48,706 nucleotides of DNA from Mycobacterium sp. (GTDB taxonomy: Bacteria > Actinomycetota > Actinomycetes > Mycobacteriales > Mycobacteriaceae). Every line of letters begins with the position of its first letter. Position 1 is the first letter of the stretch. The DNA lies in assembly GCA_031292665.1 (NCBI GenBank), contig JARLGR010000028.1, positions 1 to 48,706 on the forward strand, read 5' to 3'. The translations under genes were made by a program, and so were the position numbers. Of this stretch, positions 40,465 to 48,706 are shown in pieces. The notes under the pieces were generated by a model. It saw only the letters and a program-made list of their open reading frames with translations, did no database searches and was not told the DNA's origin.

Positions 40465-41499
40465 CTAAACGCCTAAAGACTTTCCGGCGCAGTGCAGGTC
40501 GTTGCAGGCCTCGATGACCCGCTCGGTCATCGACGCCTCGGCCTTCTTGAGGTAGCTGCGCGGGTCGTAGACCTTCTTGACGCCCACGTCCCCGTCGACC
40601 TTCAGCACGCCGTCGTAGTTGTTGAACATGTGGCCGGCGATCGGACGGGTGAAGGCGTATTGGGTGTCGGTGTCGACGTTCATCTTCACCACGCCGTAAC
40701 GCAGCGCCTCCTCGATCTCCGACTTCAGCGAACCCGAGCCGCCGTGGAACACGAAGTCGAACGGCTTCGCGTCGGCGGGCAGTCCCAGCTTGGCGGCCGC
40801 CACCTGCTGACCCTGGGCGAGGATGTCGGGACGCAGCTTGACGTTGCCGGGCTTGTAGACGCCGTGCACATTGCCGAACGTGGCTGCCAGCAGGTACTTG
40901 CCGTGCTCGCCGTGGCCCAGCGCATCGATGGTCTTCTCGAAGTCCTCCGGAGTGGTGTAAAGCTTGTCGTTGATCTCGTGGGCCACGCCGTCCTCTTCGC
41001 CGCCCACGACGCCGATCTCGACTTCCAGGATGATCTTGGCGGCCGCGGCCTCCTTGAGCAGTTCCTGGGCGATGACCAGGTTCTCGTCGATCGGCACCGC
41101 AGAGCCGTCCCACATATGCGACTGGAACAGCGGATTCTTGCCCGCCGCGACCCGTTGGGCCGAGATCGCCAGCAGCGGCCGCACGTAGGTGTCCAGCTTG
41201 TCCTTCGGGCAGTGGTCGGTGTGGAGCGCGACGTTGATCGGGTATTTCGCCGCAACGACGCGCGTGAACTTGGCCAGTGCCACCGCGCCGGTCACCATGT
41301 CCTTGATCCCGAGGCCGGAGGCGAACTCCGCACCGCCGGTGGAAAATTGGATGATGCCGTCGCTGCCGGCGTCCGCGAAGCCTTTGATAGCGGCGTTGAC
41401 GCTCTCCGACGACGTGCAGTTGATGGCCGGGAAGGCGTACGAGTTCTCTTTGGCTCGTCCCAGCATCTCGGCATAGACCTCGGGCGTTGCGATGGGCAT
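40465..41499 (-). CDS. fba: Class II fructose-bisphosphate aldolase Fba
   Basis: 344 residues, as recalled for M. tuberculosis Fba (Rv0363c). A zinc-dependent glycolytic and gluconeogenic enzyme splitting fructose 1,6-bisphosphate. Zinc and substrate motifs: VALHTDHCPKDKLD, GVVGGEEDGVAHE, FGNVHGVYKPGNV, FVFHGGSGS and KMNVDTDTQYAF. The ATG at 41499 lies behind a strong AGGAGG (AGGAGGAACCACC). It is probably monocistronic; the DedA gene is divergent with 84 bp between the starts. Confidence 0.98.
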   Translation of the reverse strand: MPIATPEVYAEMLGRAKENSYAFPAINCTSSESVNAAIKGFADAGSDGIIQFSTGGAEFASGLGIKDMVTGAVALAKFTRVVAAKYPINVALHTDHCPKDKLDTYVRPLLAISAQRVAAGKNPLFQSHMWDGSAVPIDENLVIAQELLKEAAAAKIILEVEIGVVGGEEDGVAHEINDKLYTTPEDFEKTIDALGHGEHGKYLLAATFGNVHGVYKPGNVKLRPDILAQGQQVAAAKLGLPADAKPFDFVFHGGSGSLKSEIEEALRYGVVKMNVDTDTQYAFTRPIAGHMFNNYDGVLKVDGDVGVKKVYDPRSYLKKAEASMTERVIEACNDLHCAGKSLGV

Positions 41500-41583
41500 G
41501 GTGGTTCCTCCTGACGGCTGAGACGGCTCAAGTATCGCAACTCGCGACCGAACCGGCGCCACTCGCCGGTATGTTGGGACATC

Positions 41584-42297
41584 ATGAGCACCGCCGCAAC
41601 GGCCCTGCCCGACATCCTCGACCCGATGTATTGGTTGGGCGCCAACGGCGTCTTCGGGTCCGCGGTGCTGCCCGGGATCCTGATCATCGTCTTCATCGAG
41701 ACGGGACTGCTGTTTCCGCTGCTGCCGGGCGAATCGCTGTTGTTCACCGGCGGGCTGCTGGCCGCGCACCCCAATCCGCCGGCCAGCATCTGGGTGCTGG
41801 CGCCGAGCGTGGCGCTGGTTGCGGTGCTGGGCGATCAGACCGCGTATTTCATCGGGCGGCGGATCGGGCCGGCGTTGTTCAAGAAGGAAGACTCCCGCTT
41901 CTTCAAGAAGCATTACGTGACCGAGTCGCACGCGTTCTTCGAGAAGTACGGGCCGTGGGCGGTCATCCTGGCCCGCTTCGCGCCGTTCGTGCGGACGTTC
42001 GTCCCCGTGATCGCCGGGGTGTCGTACATGCGCTACCCGGTGTTCCTCGGGTTCGACATCGTCGGCGGCATCGTCTGGGGTGGCGGGGCCACGCTGGCGG
42101 GCTATTTCCTGGGCACCGTGCCGTTCGTGCACCAGAACCTGGAAAAGATCGTCCTGGGAATCCTGTTCGTGTCGCTGCTGCCGGCGTTCATCGCCGCCTG
42201 GCGCGGCTACCGGGGACGCCGCCGCGCGGCCGATACGGCTGACCAGGAACCCGGCTCAGGAGACCCGACTCCTGCGGTGCGCAACGAAAGCGTCTAG
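41584..42297 (+). CDS. DedA family membrane protein (Rv0364 type)
   Basis: A 237-residue DedA/SNARE-associated membrane protein with about five membrane segments. Family motifs are FIETGLLFPLLPGESLLF (membrane-reentrant acidic motif), GDQTAYFIGRRIG and ARFAPFVRTFVPVIAGV (essential Arg motif). DedA proteins are now linked to lipid-carrier or phospholipid flipping and envelope homeostasis. The last 42 bp overlap the 3' end of the acetoacetyl-CoA synthetase gene on the other strand. The C-terminal tail is hydrophilic. Confidence 0.92.
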   Translation: MSTAATALPDILDPMYWLGANGVFGSAVLPGILIIVFIETGLLFPLLPGESLLFTGGLLAAHPNPPASIWVLAPSVALVAVLGDQTAYFIGRRIGPALFKKEDSRFFKKHYVTESHAFFEKYGPWAVILARFAPFVRTFVPVIAGVSYMRYPVFLGFDIVGGIVWGGGATLAGYFLGTVPFVHQNLEKIVLGILFVSLLPAFIAAWRGYRGRRRAADTADQEPGSGDPTPAVRNESV

Positions 42298-44217
42298 CAG
42301 TTCCGGCCTGTCGATCGAACTCAGCTGCGCGGCCTCGCCCGGCGCCGCCCCCAGCAGGATGCGCTTGATCGGTATCTCGAGTCGCTTGCCGGTCAGCGTG
42401 CGCGGCATGCCGGGAACGACCAGGATGTCGTCGGGCACGTGCCGCGGCGAGGCATGGCGGCGGATCTCCGCCACGATCCTGGACCGCAATTCGTCGTCGA
42501 GCGCGACACCGTCGGCCAGGTGCACGAAAAGCGGCATCCAGTAGCCGCCGTCGTCCTGCTCGATACCCACCACCAGGCAGTCGTGCACCTCGGGCATGCC
42601 CTCCACCGCGTTGTAGATCTCGGCGCTGCCCATCCGGACGCCCAGCCGGTTCAGGGTGGCGTCCGAACGGCCGTGCACCACAACCGATCCCCGATCGGTG
42701 ATGGTGATCCAGTCGCCGTGGCACCACACCCCCGGGTACTTGTCGAAGTAGGCCGCGCGGTAGCGGCTGCCGTCGTCGTCGTTCCAGAAGAACACCGGCA
42801 TCGACGGCATCGGCTTGGTGAGCACCAGTTCGCCCTCCTCGCCGATCACCGGGTGGCGCTCGCCGACCCAGGATTCGACGGTCGCGCCCAGGCAGATGCA
42901 CGACAGCTCGCCGGCCACCACCGGCAGGATCGGGCAACCGCCGATGAACGCGGTGCACACGTCGGTGCCGCCACTCATCGAGATGACCGGGACCGGCCGG
43001 CCGAGCCCCTCCTGCACCCAGCGGAATCCGGATGCCGGCAGTGGCGACCCGGTGGAACCCACGGCGCGCAGCGCGTCCAGCGGGTAGGTCGCGCCCGGCT
43101 TGCATTCCTCTTTGGCGCAGGCGAGCAGGTAGCCGGCCCCGGCGCCCAGCACGTTGACGCCGGCCTCGGCGGCCACCCGCCAGAGGCCGTCGGTCGTCGG
43201 ATGGGTCGGGCTGCCGTCGTAGAGCACGATGGTGGTATCGACCAGGAGCCCGGACAGCAGCAGGTTCCACATCATCCAGCTGGTGGACGAGTACCACAGG
43301 AAGCGCTCGCCGGGGTGCAGGTCCAGCTGCAGGGTCAGGTACTTCAGGTGCTCGAGCACGACACCGCCGTGACCATGCACGATGCCCTTCGGCTTTCCGG
43401 TGGTTCCCGACGAGAACATCACCCACAGCGGGTGCGCGAAGGGCACCGCGACGATGTCCTCGGGAATGGTGAAGCCGGCGTCCGATTGGGTGGCGGTCCC
43501 CCATGGGACCGTGTCGTCGTCGAGCGCGAGCCCGAGCCGCGGCACCACGACGGTGGCCCGCAGCGTCGGCATCGCGCCGCGGATCGCGGCCAGTTCCGCG
43601 CGCCGATCGATGCGCTTGCCGCCGTATACCGATCCGTCGCTGGCCACCAGCACGGCCGGATCCACCTGGCCCAGCCGGGCTATCACGCCGTCGACGGACA
43701 CGTCCTGGTTGCACACCGCCCAGGTCGCGCCCACGCTGGCCGCGGCCAGGGCGGCGACGGCGGCCTCCCCAACGTTGGGCAGGTATCCGACCACGGAGTC
43801 CCCGGGTTCGACGCCGAGTCCGCGGAGGTAGGCCGCGAACGCCGCGGTCTCCCGCCGCAGCCGCGCCCACGACCACTCGGACGCGCCGTCCTCGCCGACG
43901 ACGATCAGGGCGGGGCGCTCGTCGGTGGCGTGCCGGAACACCTCGGTGGCGTAGTTCAGCGTGGCGCCGGGAAACCACTCGGCGCCCGGCATGGACTTGT
44001 TGCCCAGCACGGCGTGCGGCGCGCTGCTCGCCCGGATGTCGAAGTAGTTCCAGACGGCGCCCCAAAACCATTCGATGTCGTCGACCGACTTTGCCCAGAG
44101 CTCGTGGTAGTCGCCGTAGTGGCCGCGACCGGTCTCGGAGAGCCAGGCCATGAAGCGGGTGAGGTTGGCTTCGGTCAACGTCGCCTGGCCCGGGATCCAG
44201 CCGCCGGGTTCGGTCAC
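42256..44217 (-). CDS. Acetoacetyl-CoA synthetase
   Basis: A 653-residue ANL-family ligase that activates acetoacetate (or a near relative) to its CoA ester. AACS traits: the N-terminal helical part FMAWLSETGRGHYGDYHEL and WFWGAVWNYFDI, the phosphate loop MFSSGTTGKPKGIVHGHGG (about residues 270-288), SMSGGTDVCTAFIGGCP, and the C-terminal catalytic Lys in RTLTGKRLEIPIKRIL. The start is a GTG at 44217 overlapping the GH76 stop (GTGA). It is not between Rv0364 and Rv0365c in H37Rv. The tail overlaps the DedA gene by 42 bp. Function in ketone-body, leucine or lipid-derived acetoacetate use is inferred. Confidence 0.92.
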   Translation of the reverse strand: MTEPGGWIPGQATLTEANLTRFMAWLSETGRGHYGDYHELWAKSVDDIEWFWGAVWNYFDIRASSAPHAVLGNKSMPGAEWFPGATLNYATEVFRHATDERPALIVVGEDGASEWSWARLRRETAAFAAYLRGLGVEPGDSVVGYLPNVGEAAVAALAAASVGATWAVCNQDVSVDGVIARLGQVDPAVLVASDGSVYGGKRIDRRAELAAIRGAMPTLRATVVVPRLGLALDDDTVPWGTATQSDAGFTIPEDIVAVPFAHPLWVMFSSGTTGKPKGIVHGHGGVVLEHLKYLTLQLDLHPGERFLWYSSTSWMMWNLLLSGLLVDTTIVLYDGSPTHPTTDGLWRVAAEAGVNVLGAGAGYLLACAKEECKPGATYPLDALRAVGSTGSPLPASGFRWVQEGLGRPVPVISMSGGTDVCTAFIGGCPILPVVAGELSCICLGATVESWVGERHPVIGEEGELVLTKPMPSMPVFFWNDDDGSRYRAAYFDKYPGVWCHGDWITITDRGSVVVHGRSDATLNRLGVRMGSAEIYNAVEGMPEVHDCLVVGIEQDDGGYWMPLFVHLADGVALDDELRSRIVAEIRRHASPRHVPDDILVVPGMPRTLTGKRLEIPIKRILLGAAPGEAAQLSSIDRPELLDAFVAHRRSRVS

Positions 44218-45365
44218 GACTCGGTCCCCGCAGTCATGGCGGAGACGTTACAGGCGGCCTCCATCAGCATCCAGCCGGAAAGCTGCACCGACAGGTCCCG
44301 TTCGGCGGTCTCCGAGCCGGTCACGGCGCCCCCGACGAACTGCGCCTCCTGGCCGGCCGCGGCTTCCTGGCTCGGCAGCTCCGCGTCGCGGTCCCAGAAC
44401 GCACCGAACAGCGGCAGCCCGTCCACCGTTTGCCGGTAGTCCCACGCCGACCTGGCCGACGACAGCACCAGCTGGCGGGCGGTGTCGCGGGCCACGGCGT
44501 CGTCCGCGGAGTCACCGGGCAAGTTGGTCGCCACCAGCGCGAGGTACCTCGCGGTGATGCCGGCAAACAGGCCGCCGTCGCCACCGCCGGCGCCCGGGAG
44601 CACACCCGACGGCGCCATGTGCTCCCTGACGGCCGCGACCAGGCGATGCACCCGCGCGGCGTGCCGGGCCCTGGCCTCGGCGCCGGTGCGGGCGGCCAGC
44701 TCGGTCTCCAGCCCGAGCACCACGCCCTGGCAGTAGGTGTACTGCGCGCGGACCAGCGAGCCGGCTTTGATGCCGTCGAACACCAGGTGCGTCTCCGGGT
44801 CGATCAGCGTGCGGTCGATCCAGTCGCCCATCTGCTCGGCGCGCTTGAGGCGATCGCCGTAATCGTCGGCGTAGCGGGCCAGGAAGATCCCCGCCGGGCC
44901 GTTGGCGGGGGCGTTGAAGAACTGGTCCTGCTTGCGCCACGGGATGCCGCCGCCGTCCTCGGGGACCCAGGCCGTGAAGAGCTGGTCGGCGAGCTTGGGC
45001 AGCGCCCGCCGGCGCTCGACGCCGGCGATCCGGGCCGCGCGTTCCAGCGCCAGTGCCAGCCACGCCATGTCGTCGTAATAGTTGTTGGTCCAGGAGAAGT
45101 TGTTGCGCAGCCGGTGGGTGCGGACCTGCCGGTTGATCCTGGTGCGCCGTTCCGGCCGCGGGTCACGCAGCTCGGCGTCTACCAGGCAATCCAGCAGGTG
45201 TGCCTGCCACCAGTAGTGCCAGGTGCCGAACATCCGGTCCCGCCGCGTCGACGGCCAGCCCACCACTCCCAGCTGCGTTCCCGGCATCGCCCAGAGCCGC
45301 TTGAGGTGCCGCTGCGCGACCGCGACTTCGGAGCTGGCCGCCCGGTTGACCCATAGCTGATCCAT
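44214..45365 (-). CDS. Glycoside hydrolase family 76 protein (Rv0365c type)
   Basis: A 383-residue GH76 (alpha-1,6-mannanase-like) protein with an (alpha/alpha)6 fold. The catalytic Asp pair is present in WTNNYYDDMAWLALAL (near residues 99-100). Others: FGTWHYWWQAHLLDCLVDA, IPWRKQDQFFNAPANGP and AQYTYCQGVVLG. It probably acts on a mannan-type glycan such as the lipomannan/PIM backbone, but no signal peptide is seen, so the site of action is unclear. It is coupled to acetoacetyl-CoA synthetase (GTGA overlap). The gap to the methyltransferase gene upstream (93 bp) contains an inverted repeat. Confidence 0.9.
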   Translation of the reverse strand: MDQLWVNRAASSEVAVAQRHLKRLWAMPGTQLGVVGWPSTRRDRMFGTWHYWWQAHLLDCLVDAELRDPRPERRTRINRQVRTHRLRNNFSWTNNYYDDMAWLALALERAARIAGVERRRALPKLADQLFTAWVPEDGGGIPWRKQDQFFNAPANGPAGIFLARYADDYGDRLKRAEQMGDWIDRTLIDPETHLVFDGIKAGSLVRAQYTYCQGVVLGLETELAARTGAEARARHAARVHRLVAAVREHMAPSGVLPGAGGGDGGLFAGITARYLALVATNLPGDSADDAVARDTARQLVLSSARSAWDYRQTVDGLPLFGAFWDRDAELPSQEAAAGQEAQFVGGAVTGSETAERDLSVQLSGWMLMEAACNVSAMTAGTES

Positions 45366-45405
45366 AGGTGTCGATCCTGCCTCAACAGGGTAAGCACTCC
45401 CTGCG

Positions 45406-45452
45406 CCGAGTGTGAATCCGGGACGGGAAAATCGCCATCAGCGCACACTCGG
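45406..45452. repeat. Inverted repeat with GTGTGAATCC core upstream of GH76
   Basis: CCGAGTGTG (45406-45414) and CACACTCGG (45444-45452) are perfect 9-bp arms around a 29-nt loop. The left arm continues as AATCC, giving the same GTGTGAATCC core found near 14360. It lies between two same-strand genes (methyltransferase stop at 45459, GH76 start at 45365) and could end or attenuate transcription. Confidence 0.55.
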
Positions 45453-45458
45453 TGACTG

Positions 45459-46103
45459 CTACCAGGCCCGCGACAGGTCGGCGTGCCGGCGGATCCAGGC
45501 GTGCATCGCGATCCCGGCGGCGACGCCCGCGTTGATGCTGCGCGTCGAGCCGAACTGGGCGATCGATACCGTGACCGCCGCGCCGGCGCGGAGGTCGTGG
45601 GTGATGCCGGGGCCCTCCTGGCCGAACACCAGCAGGGACTCCCGGGGCAACGCCGTCTCCTCCAGCCGCGCAGCACCCGGCACGTTGTCGACGGCGACCA
45701 CGGTCAGCCCGGCGTCCGCGGCGAAGTCCAGCAGTTCGGCGGTGCTGTCGTGATGGCACAGCCGCTGATAGCGGTCGGTCACCATGGCGCCGCGGCGGTT
45801 CCAGCGGCGGCGTCCCACGATGTGCACGGTGTGCACGGCAAAGGCGTTGGCGGTGCGCACGACCGAGCCGATGTTGGCGTCGTGGCCGAAGTTCTCGATG
45901 GCCACGTGCAGCGGGTGCCGGTGCCGGTCGATGTCGGCGATGATCGCTTCCCGGGTCCAGTACCGATAGGCGTCGACGACGTTGCGAGAGTCGCCCTCCC
46001 GCAACAGGACCGGGTCATACCGCGGGTTGTCGGGGAGGTCCCCGACCCAGGGCCCGACGCCGCCTGCCGGTGTCCCCCACTCGGTGGGTCCGATTTCGCT
46101 CAT
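45459..46103 (-). CDS. TrmH/SpoU family RNA methyltransferase (Rv0380c type)
   Basis: A 214-residue SPOUT-class 2'-O-ribose methyltransferase. The three class motifs are AIENFGHDANIGSVVRTANAF (Asn and Arg of motif 1), LLVFGQEGPGIT (motif 2) and VSIAQFGSTRSINAGVAAGIA (motif 3, knot). The substrate (tRNA or rRNA) is not decidable. The ATG at 46103 overlaps the stop of the lipoprotein gene (ATGA). An open frame upstream of this ATG belongs to a different reading of the lipoprotein gene and is not coding. Confidence 0.92.
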   Translation of the reverse strand: MSEIGPTEWGTPAGGVGPWVGDLPDNPRYDPVLLREGDSRNVVDAYRYWTREAIIADIDRHRHPLHVAIENFGHDANIGSVVRTANAFAVHTVHIVGRRRWNRRGAMVTDRYQRLCHHDSTAELLDFAADAGLTVVAVDNVPGAARLEETALPRESLLVFGQEGPGITHDLRAGAAVTVSIAQFGSTRSINAGVAAGIAMHAWIRRHADLSRAW

Positions 46104-47014
46104 CGCTGCGTCCACACCCCGGCGTGGGTGCCGTCGATCGCCAACGTCGCGTAGAGCAACGCCTCGTTGATCTCGCCCTGTGTGCACAGCGACGCATTGA
46201 TGTGCACCGAGTCCAACGCCGCGTCCGGCAGAATCAGCACCGACGATCCGTAGACCGAACACGCCTGGTTCAGTCCCCGGCCGGGCAGCGTCGGGGAGGC
46301 CAGCAGCATCATCGGGCCGCCGCGCTTGGCGGAGTCGTCGCGATACCGGGCCGCGACGGCGTCGGCCTCCAACCCCAGCAGCATGTAGCCGTTGCCGCTG
46401 AACGCCCCCGGGTCGCCGAGCTGCGCCTTGGTGACGGGGGTGCCGTCGGCGCGCCAGGCCGACAGGCTCGTCGTCTTGACCACCAGGCCGGTGTCGTTGG
46501 CGTTCGTCGGCGTCAATCCCACCGGGAAGGCCGCGGGGTAGGCCGCCGAGGTGCTGGGGATCCGGTCGCGCGGCGAGTAGCCGTACACCCCGCGGACCTG
46601 GCTTCGATCCTTCAGCGGCCCAAGGCAAACCGTGCCGGTGAGCCGGCCCGGGGGCGCCGACAGGGGCGCGGGGATATCCCGCACCGTGGTCATCGCGGTG
46701 TCGCAGCTGCCCAGCCCGGCGGACTCCATCGGGTGCGCCAGCGCGCCGTAAAGCCCGAACCGCATGTCCGCGGGCGCGGCGTGCGGCGCGTGCGGGTCCT
46801 GCGCGGACGCGACACTGGCGTCAATGTCGACCAGCACGTAGTCGCCGTCCCAGCGCAGGTTCGACACCGACATGTTCCAGCCCAGCAACGCCAGCGATTC
46901 CCCCAGCCGCGCGACCTGCGCGCCGTAGGGACGGGTGGGGTGGTTGGAGCCCGAGCAGCCCACCAGGACGGCGGCCATGGCGATGAAAGCGCAGGCGGTG
47001 CGCTTAACGAACAT
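46100..47014 (-). CDS. Lipoprotein of unknown function (Rv0381c type)
   Basis: A 304-residue protein. The start at 47014 (MFVKRTACAFIAM) gives a signal peptide with lipobox VLVGC (Cys20) and a length close to Rv0381c (about 302). An upstream in-frame start would add 39 residues with no signal character. The mature region has YGYSPRDRIPSTSAAYPAAF and paired cysteines, with no known catalytic motif. Coupled to the RNA methyltransferase (ATGA overlap) and 94 bp after pyrE on the same strand. Confidence 0.85.
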   Translation of the reverse strand: MFVKRTACAFIAMAAVLVGCSGSNHPTRPYGAQVARLGESLALLGWNMSVSNLRWDGDYVLVDIDASVASAQDPHAPHAAPADMRFGLYGALAHPMESAGLGSCDTAMTTVRDIPAPLSAPPGRLTGTVCLGPLKDRSQVRGVYGYSPRDRIPSTSAAYPAAFPVGLTPTNANDTGLVVKTTSLSAWRADGTPVTKAQLGDPGAFSGNGYMLLGLEADAVAARYRDDSAKRGGPMMLLASPTLPGRGLNQACSVYGSSVLILPDAALDSVHINASLCTQGEINEALLYATLAIDGTHAGVWTQR

Positions 47015-47108
47015 CTGCCACAGCAGTCTCTCGCCGGGCCGGTCGACGTTGTGCCCGGGCGAGGGACCTCTAGGACACATGGGACAACTGGTGCATACCG
47101 CTCGCGGC

Positions 47109-47651
47109 CTAGCCGAGCCCCAGCTCGGCAAGGCCCAGCACGCTGCGGTACGGCAGCCCCTCGGCTTCGATCGCCTCGGCCGCGCCGGTGGCGCGGTCCA
47201 CCACGGTCGCCACGCCGACTACCTCGCCGCCCGCGTCCTGGACGGCGTGCACCGCGGTGAGCGCCGAGTTGCCCGTGGTACTGGTGTCCTCGACGACCAA
47301 CGCCCGCTTGCCGGCGACGTCGGTCCCCTCGATAAGGCGTTGCAGGCCATGGGTTTTCGCCGACTTGCGTACGACGAACGCGTCGATGGGCCGCCCGGGC
47401 GCGTGCATGATGGCGGTGGCCACCGGGTCGGCGCCCAGGGTCAGGCCGCCGACGACCGCGTAGTCCCAGTCGCCGGTCAGTTCGCGCATCAGCCTGCCGA
47501 TCAACGCCGACGACCGGTGGTGCAGCGTGGCCCGGCGCAGGTCGACGTAGTAGTCGGCCTGCTTGCCCGACGACAGCGTGACCTTCCCGTGCACCACCGA
47601 CAGCCGTCGCACCAGATCGGCCAACTCCGCCCGGTCGTCAGCTTCGGCCAC
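47109..47651 (-). CDS. pyrE: Orotate phosphoribosyltransferase PyrE
   Basis: A 180-residue enzyme transferring phosphoribosyl from PRPP to orotate in pyrimidine synthesis. The PRPP loop is ALVVEDTSTTGNSALTAV (about residues 118-135), and KVTLSSGKQADYYVDLR is the N-terminal OPRTase signature. Length is the same within one residue as Rv0382c. Its first 14 bp overlap the end of the SDR gene, so both are probably translated from one mRNA. Confidence 0.96.
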   Translation of the reverse strand: MAEADDRAELADLVRRLSVVHGKVTLSSGKQADYYVDLRRATLHHRSSALIGRLMRELTGDWDYAVVGGLTLGADPVATAIMHAPGRPIDAFVVRKSAKTHGLQRLIEGTDVAGKRALVVEDTSTTGNSALTAVHAVQDAGGEVVGVATVVDRATGAAEAIEAEGLPYRSVLGLAELGLG

Positions 47652-48420
47652 GGCCGCCGCCGACTCGTTTCACCACGGCCCGCATCAGTCCCCGCGGCAT
47701 CATCTGCCCGGCCGTGACCAGCGCCTTGTATTGCATGCCGGGGATGCTGATCACCTTGCCGCCGGCGATATCAGCCAGGCTCTGACTGACCACATCGTCG
47801 ACCTCGAGCCACATGAACCGCGGCAACTTGGTCATGTCGATGCCGGCGCGGGCGTGGAATTCGGTGTGTACGTACCCCGGGCACACCGCGTGCACGCCGA
47901 CGCCGGTGCCCTGCAGGCCGACGGCCAGCCCCTCGCTGAACGAGATCACCCACGCCTTGGATGCCGAGTAGGTCGACCCGCGTCCCGGCACCAGGCCGGC
48001 CACGCTGGCGATGTTGATGACGGTGCCGGCGCCGACGTGGAGCATGGCCGGCAGGGCGGCCCGGGTGAGGTGCATGACGGAGGCGACGTTGACGTCGAGT
48101 TGCGCCTGCAACACCGCGGGGTCCGTAGCCCAGAAGTCGCCCGTGGTGCCGAAGCCGGCGTTGTTGACCAGGACGCGCACTCCCCCGGTAAGGCGTTCGG
48201 CGACCTTCGCCCGGTCGGCGGAATCGGTCAGGTCCGCGGGCAGGATCTCGACCTTGCCCGTCGGGCCCTCCAGCTCGCCCGCCAGATTGGTCAGCCGGTC
48301 GACGTCGCGGGCGACCAGAATCAGGTCGTAACCGTCGCGTGCGTAGCGCCGCGCGTAGCCCGCGCCGATCCCGGACGTGGGCCCGGTGATCAGGGCGACA
48401 GGGCGGGGCATGAGCGACAT
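47638..48420 (-). CDS. Short-chain dehydrogenase/reductase
   Basis: A 260-residue classical SDR: the cofactor loop TGPTSGIGAGYARR (TGxxxGxG, about residues 12-25), LVNNAGFG, the catalytic Ser in NIASVAG and the YxxxK motif in YSASKAW (about residues 150-156). The residue pattern LVARDVDR after beta strand 2 suggests an NADP preference. The substrate is unknown. It overlaps pyrE by 14 bp. In H37Rv I do not recall an SDR directly before pyrE, so this may be a lineage-specific arrangement. Confidence 0.92.
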   Translation of the reverse strand: MSLMPRPVALITGPTSGIGAGYARRYARDGYDLILVARDVDRLTNLAGELEGPTGKVEILPADLTDSADRAKVAERLTGGVRVLVNNAGFGTTGDFWATDPAVLQAQLDVNVASVMHLTRAALPAMLHVGAGTVINIASVAGLVPGRGSTYSASKAWVISFSEGLAVGLQGTGVGVHAVCPGYVHTEFHARAGIDMTKLPRFMWLEVDDVVSQSLADIAGGKVISIPGMQYKALVTAGQMMPRGLMRAVVKRVGGGRGRS

Positions 48421-48467
48421 CCTAGTGACGGGGCCCCAACCGCTCGCGGACCCACCCGGCGCGCTCT

Positions 48468-48706
48468 TTAGAGCTGATAGTTGGTGGCCTGACGACCGTT
48501 GCGCTGCGATGGAGGCGGACGGCGATCGGCTTCCGGGTGGCCCCCCGAAAGGCCATCCGTGCGGGGCTGCTCGCGGGGGACGGGCTCATGGGCGCGGCGG
48601 CCCGCCTGAGCATCCGAGCCCAGCAGTCCGGCCGCCACATCGGGTTGCGCGCGCCGGGGCGGCAGCTCCGGGCGACCGGCCGGCGCCAACGGCCGGCTCG
48701 GCGCGG
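48468..48706 (-). CDS. C-terminal part of a conserved protein, probably Rv0383c type (runs off the window)
   Basis: A minus-strand frame open to the window edge (about 79 codons) ends at 48468 with SQRNGRQATNYQL. It is Arg/Pro/Ala-rich and hydrophilic (RPELPPRRAQPDVAAGLLG, PREQPRTDGLSGGHPEADR). In H37Rv the gene upstream of pyrE is the exported protein Rv0383c, which this position would suit. The match is by position and composition only; the start lies outside the window. Confidence 0.55.
   Translation of the reverse strand, partial: APSRPLAPAGRPELPPRRAQPDVAAGLLGSDAQAGRRAHEPVPREQPRTDGLSGGHPEADRRPPPSQRNGRQATNYQL

Overview
This window is chromosomal DNA of a mycobacterium, most likely a slow-growing non-tuberculous species. 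The evidence is the high GC content, the many ATGA/GTGA start-stop overlaps, and a run of genes whose products match M. tuberculosis H37Rv Rv0356c-Rv0365c, Rv0380c-Rv0383c and Rv0389-Rv0418 (recognised from memory, no database search). The species cannot be fixed from the sequence alone.

Layout. (1) 1-5.4 kb, envelope and accessory genes: the 5' end of an IS630-type transposase; two translationally coupled M28-peptidase lipoproteins (lpqL and a paralogue lacking two metal ligands); a DUF2752/CD225 membrane pair; and a tandem pair of small secreted four-cysteine proteins. (2) 5.4-9.6 kb, thiamine: a TPP riboswitch on the minus strand heads an overlapping thiO-thiS-thiG-SGNH hydrolase operon, thiE diverges from it behind an 18-bp perfect palindrome, and mutT3 converges on thiE. 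(3) 9.7-14.3 kb, the glnX-glnH-pknG operon, an amino-acid-sensing pathway that signals to the Ser/Thr kinase PknG. (4) 14.4-17.9 kb, an insertion relative to H37Rv: a DUF559 nuclease-like gene and a DUF1800/DUF1501 export pair. (5) 17.9-23 kb, acetate and F420 metabolism: pta-ackA, fgd1 and a metallo-beta-lactamase-fold hydrolase. (6) 23-30.1 kb, a decayed stretch: a doubly frameshifted ynfA-like gene, a GNAT, an MmpL transporter, an internally deleted methyltransferase, DUF3054, fadE7, a secreted protein and a frameshifted coiled-coil gene. (7) 30.2-36.5 kb: ndhA, then a five-gene minus-strand run purA-thioesterase-purT-rhodanese-metZ that crosses a rearrangement breakpoint relative to H37Rv. 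(8) 36.6-48.7 kb: a conserved mycobacterial gene, an M50 protease, a CDF metal exporter behind an ArsR/SmtB-like operator, DUF3151, a membrane protein, fba, DedA, acetoacetyl-CoA synthetase, a GH76 mannanase-like enzyme, an rRNA/tRNA methyltransferase, a lipoprotein, pyrE, an SDR and the tail of a further gene.

The observations most worth a second look are the metal-ligand-deficient LpqL paralogue coupled to an intact LpqL; the metalloregulator-like operator before a CDF exporter with an unusual ExxxD site; the palindrome at the thiO/thiE divergence; the one-base homopolymer frameshift in a heptad-repeat protein; and the recurrent GTGTGAATCC hairpin repeats. I saw no tRNA, rRNA or CRISPR array. 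No stretch longer than about 300 bases lacks a gene or gene remnant.
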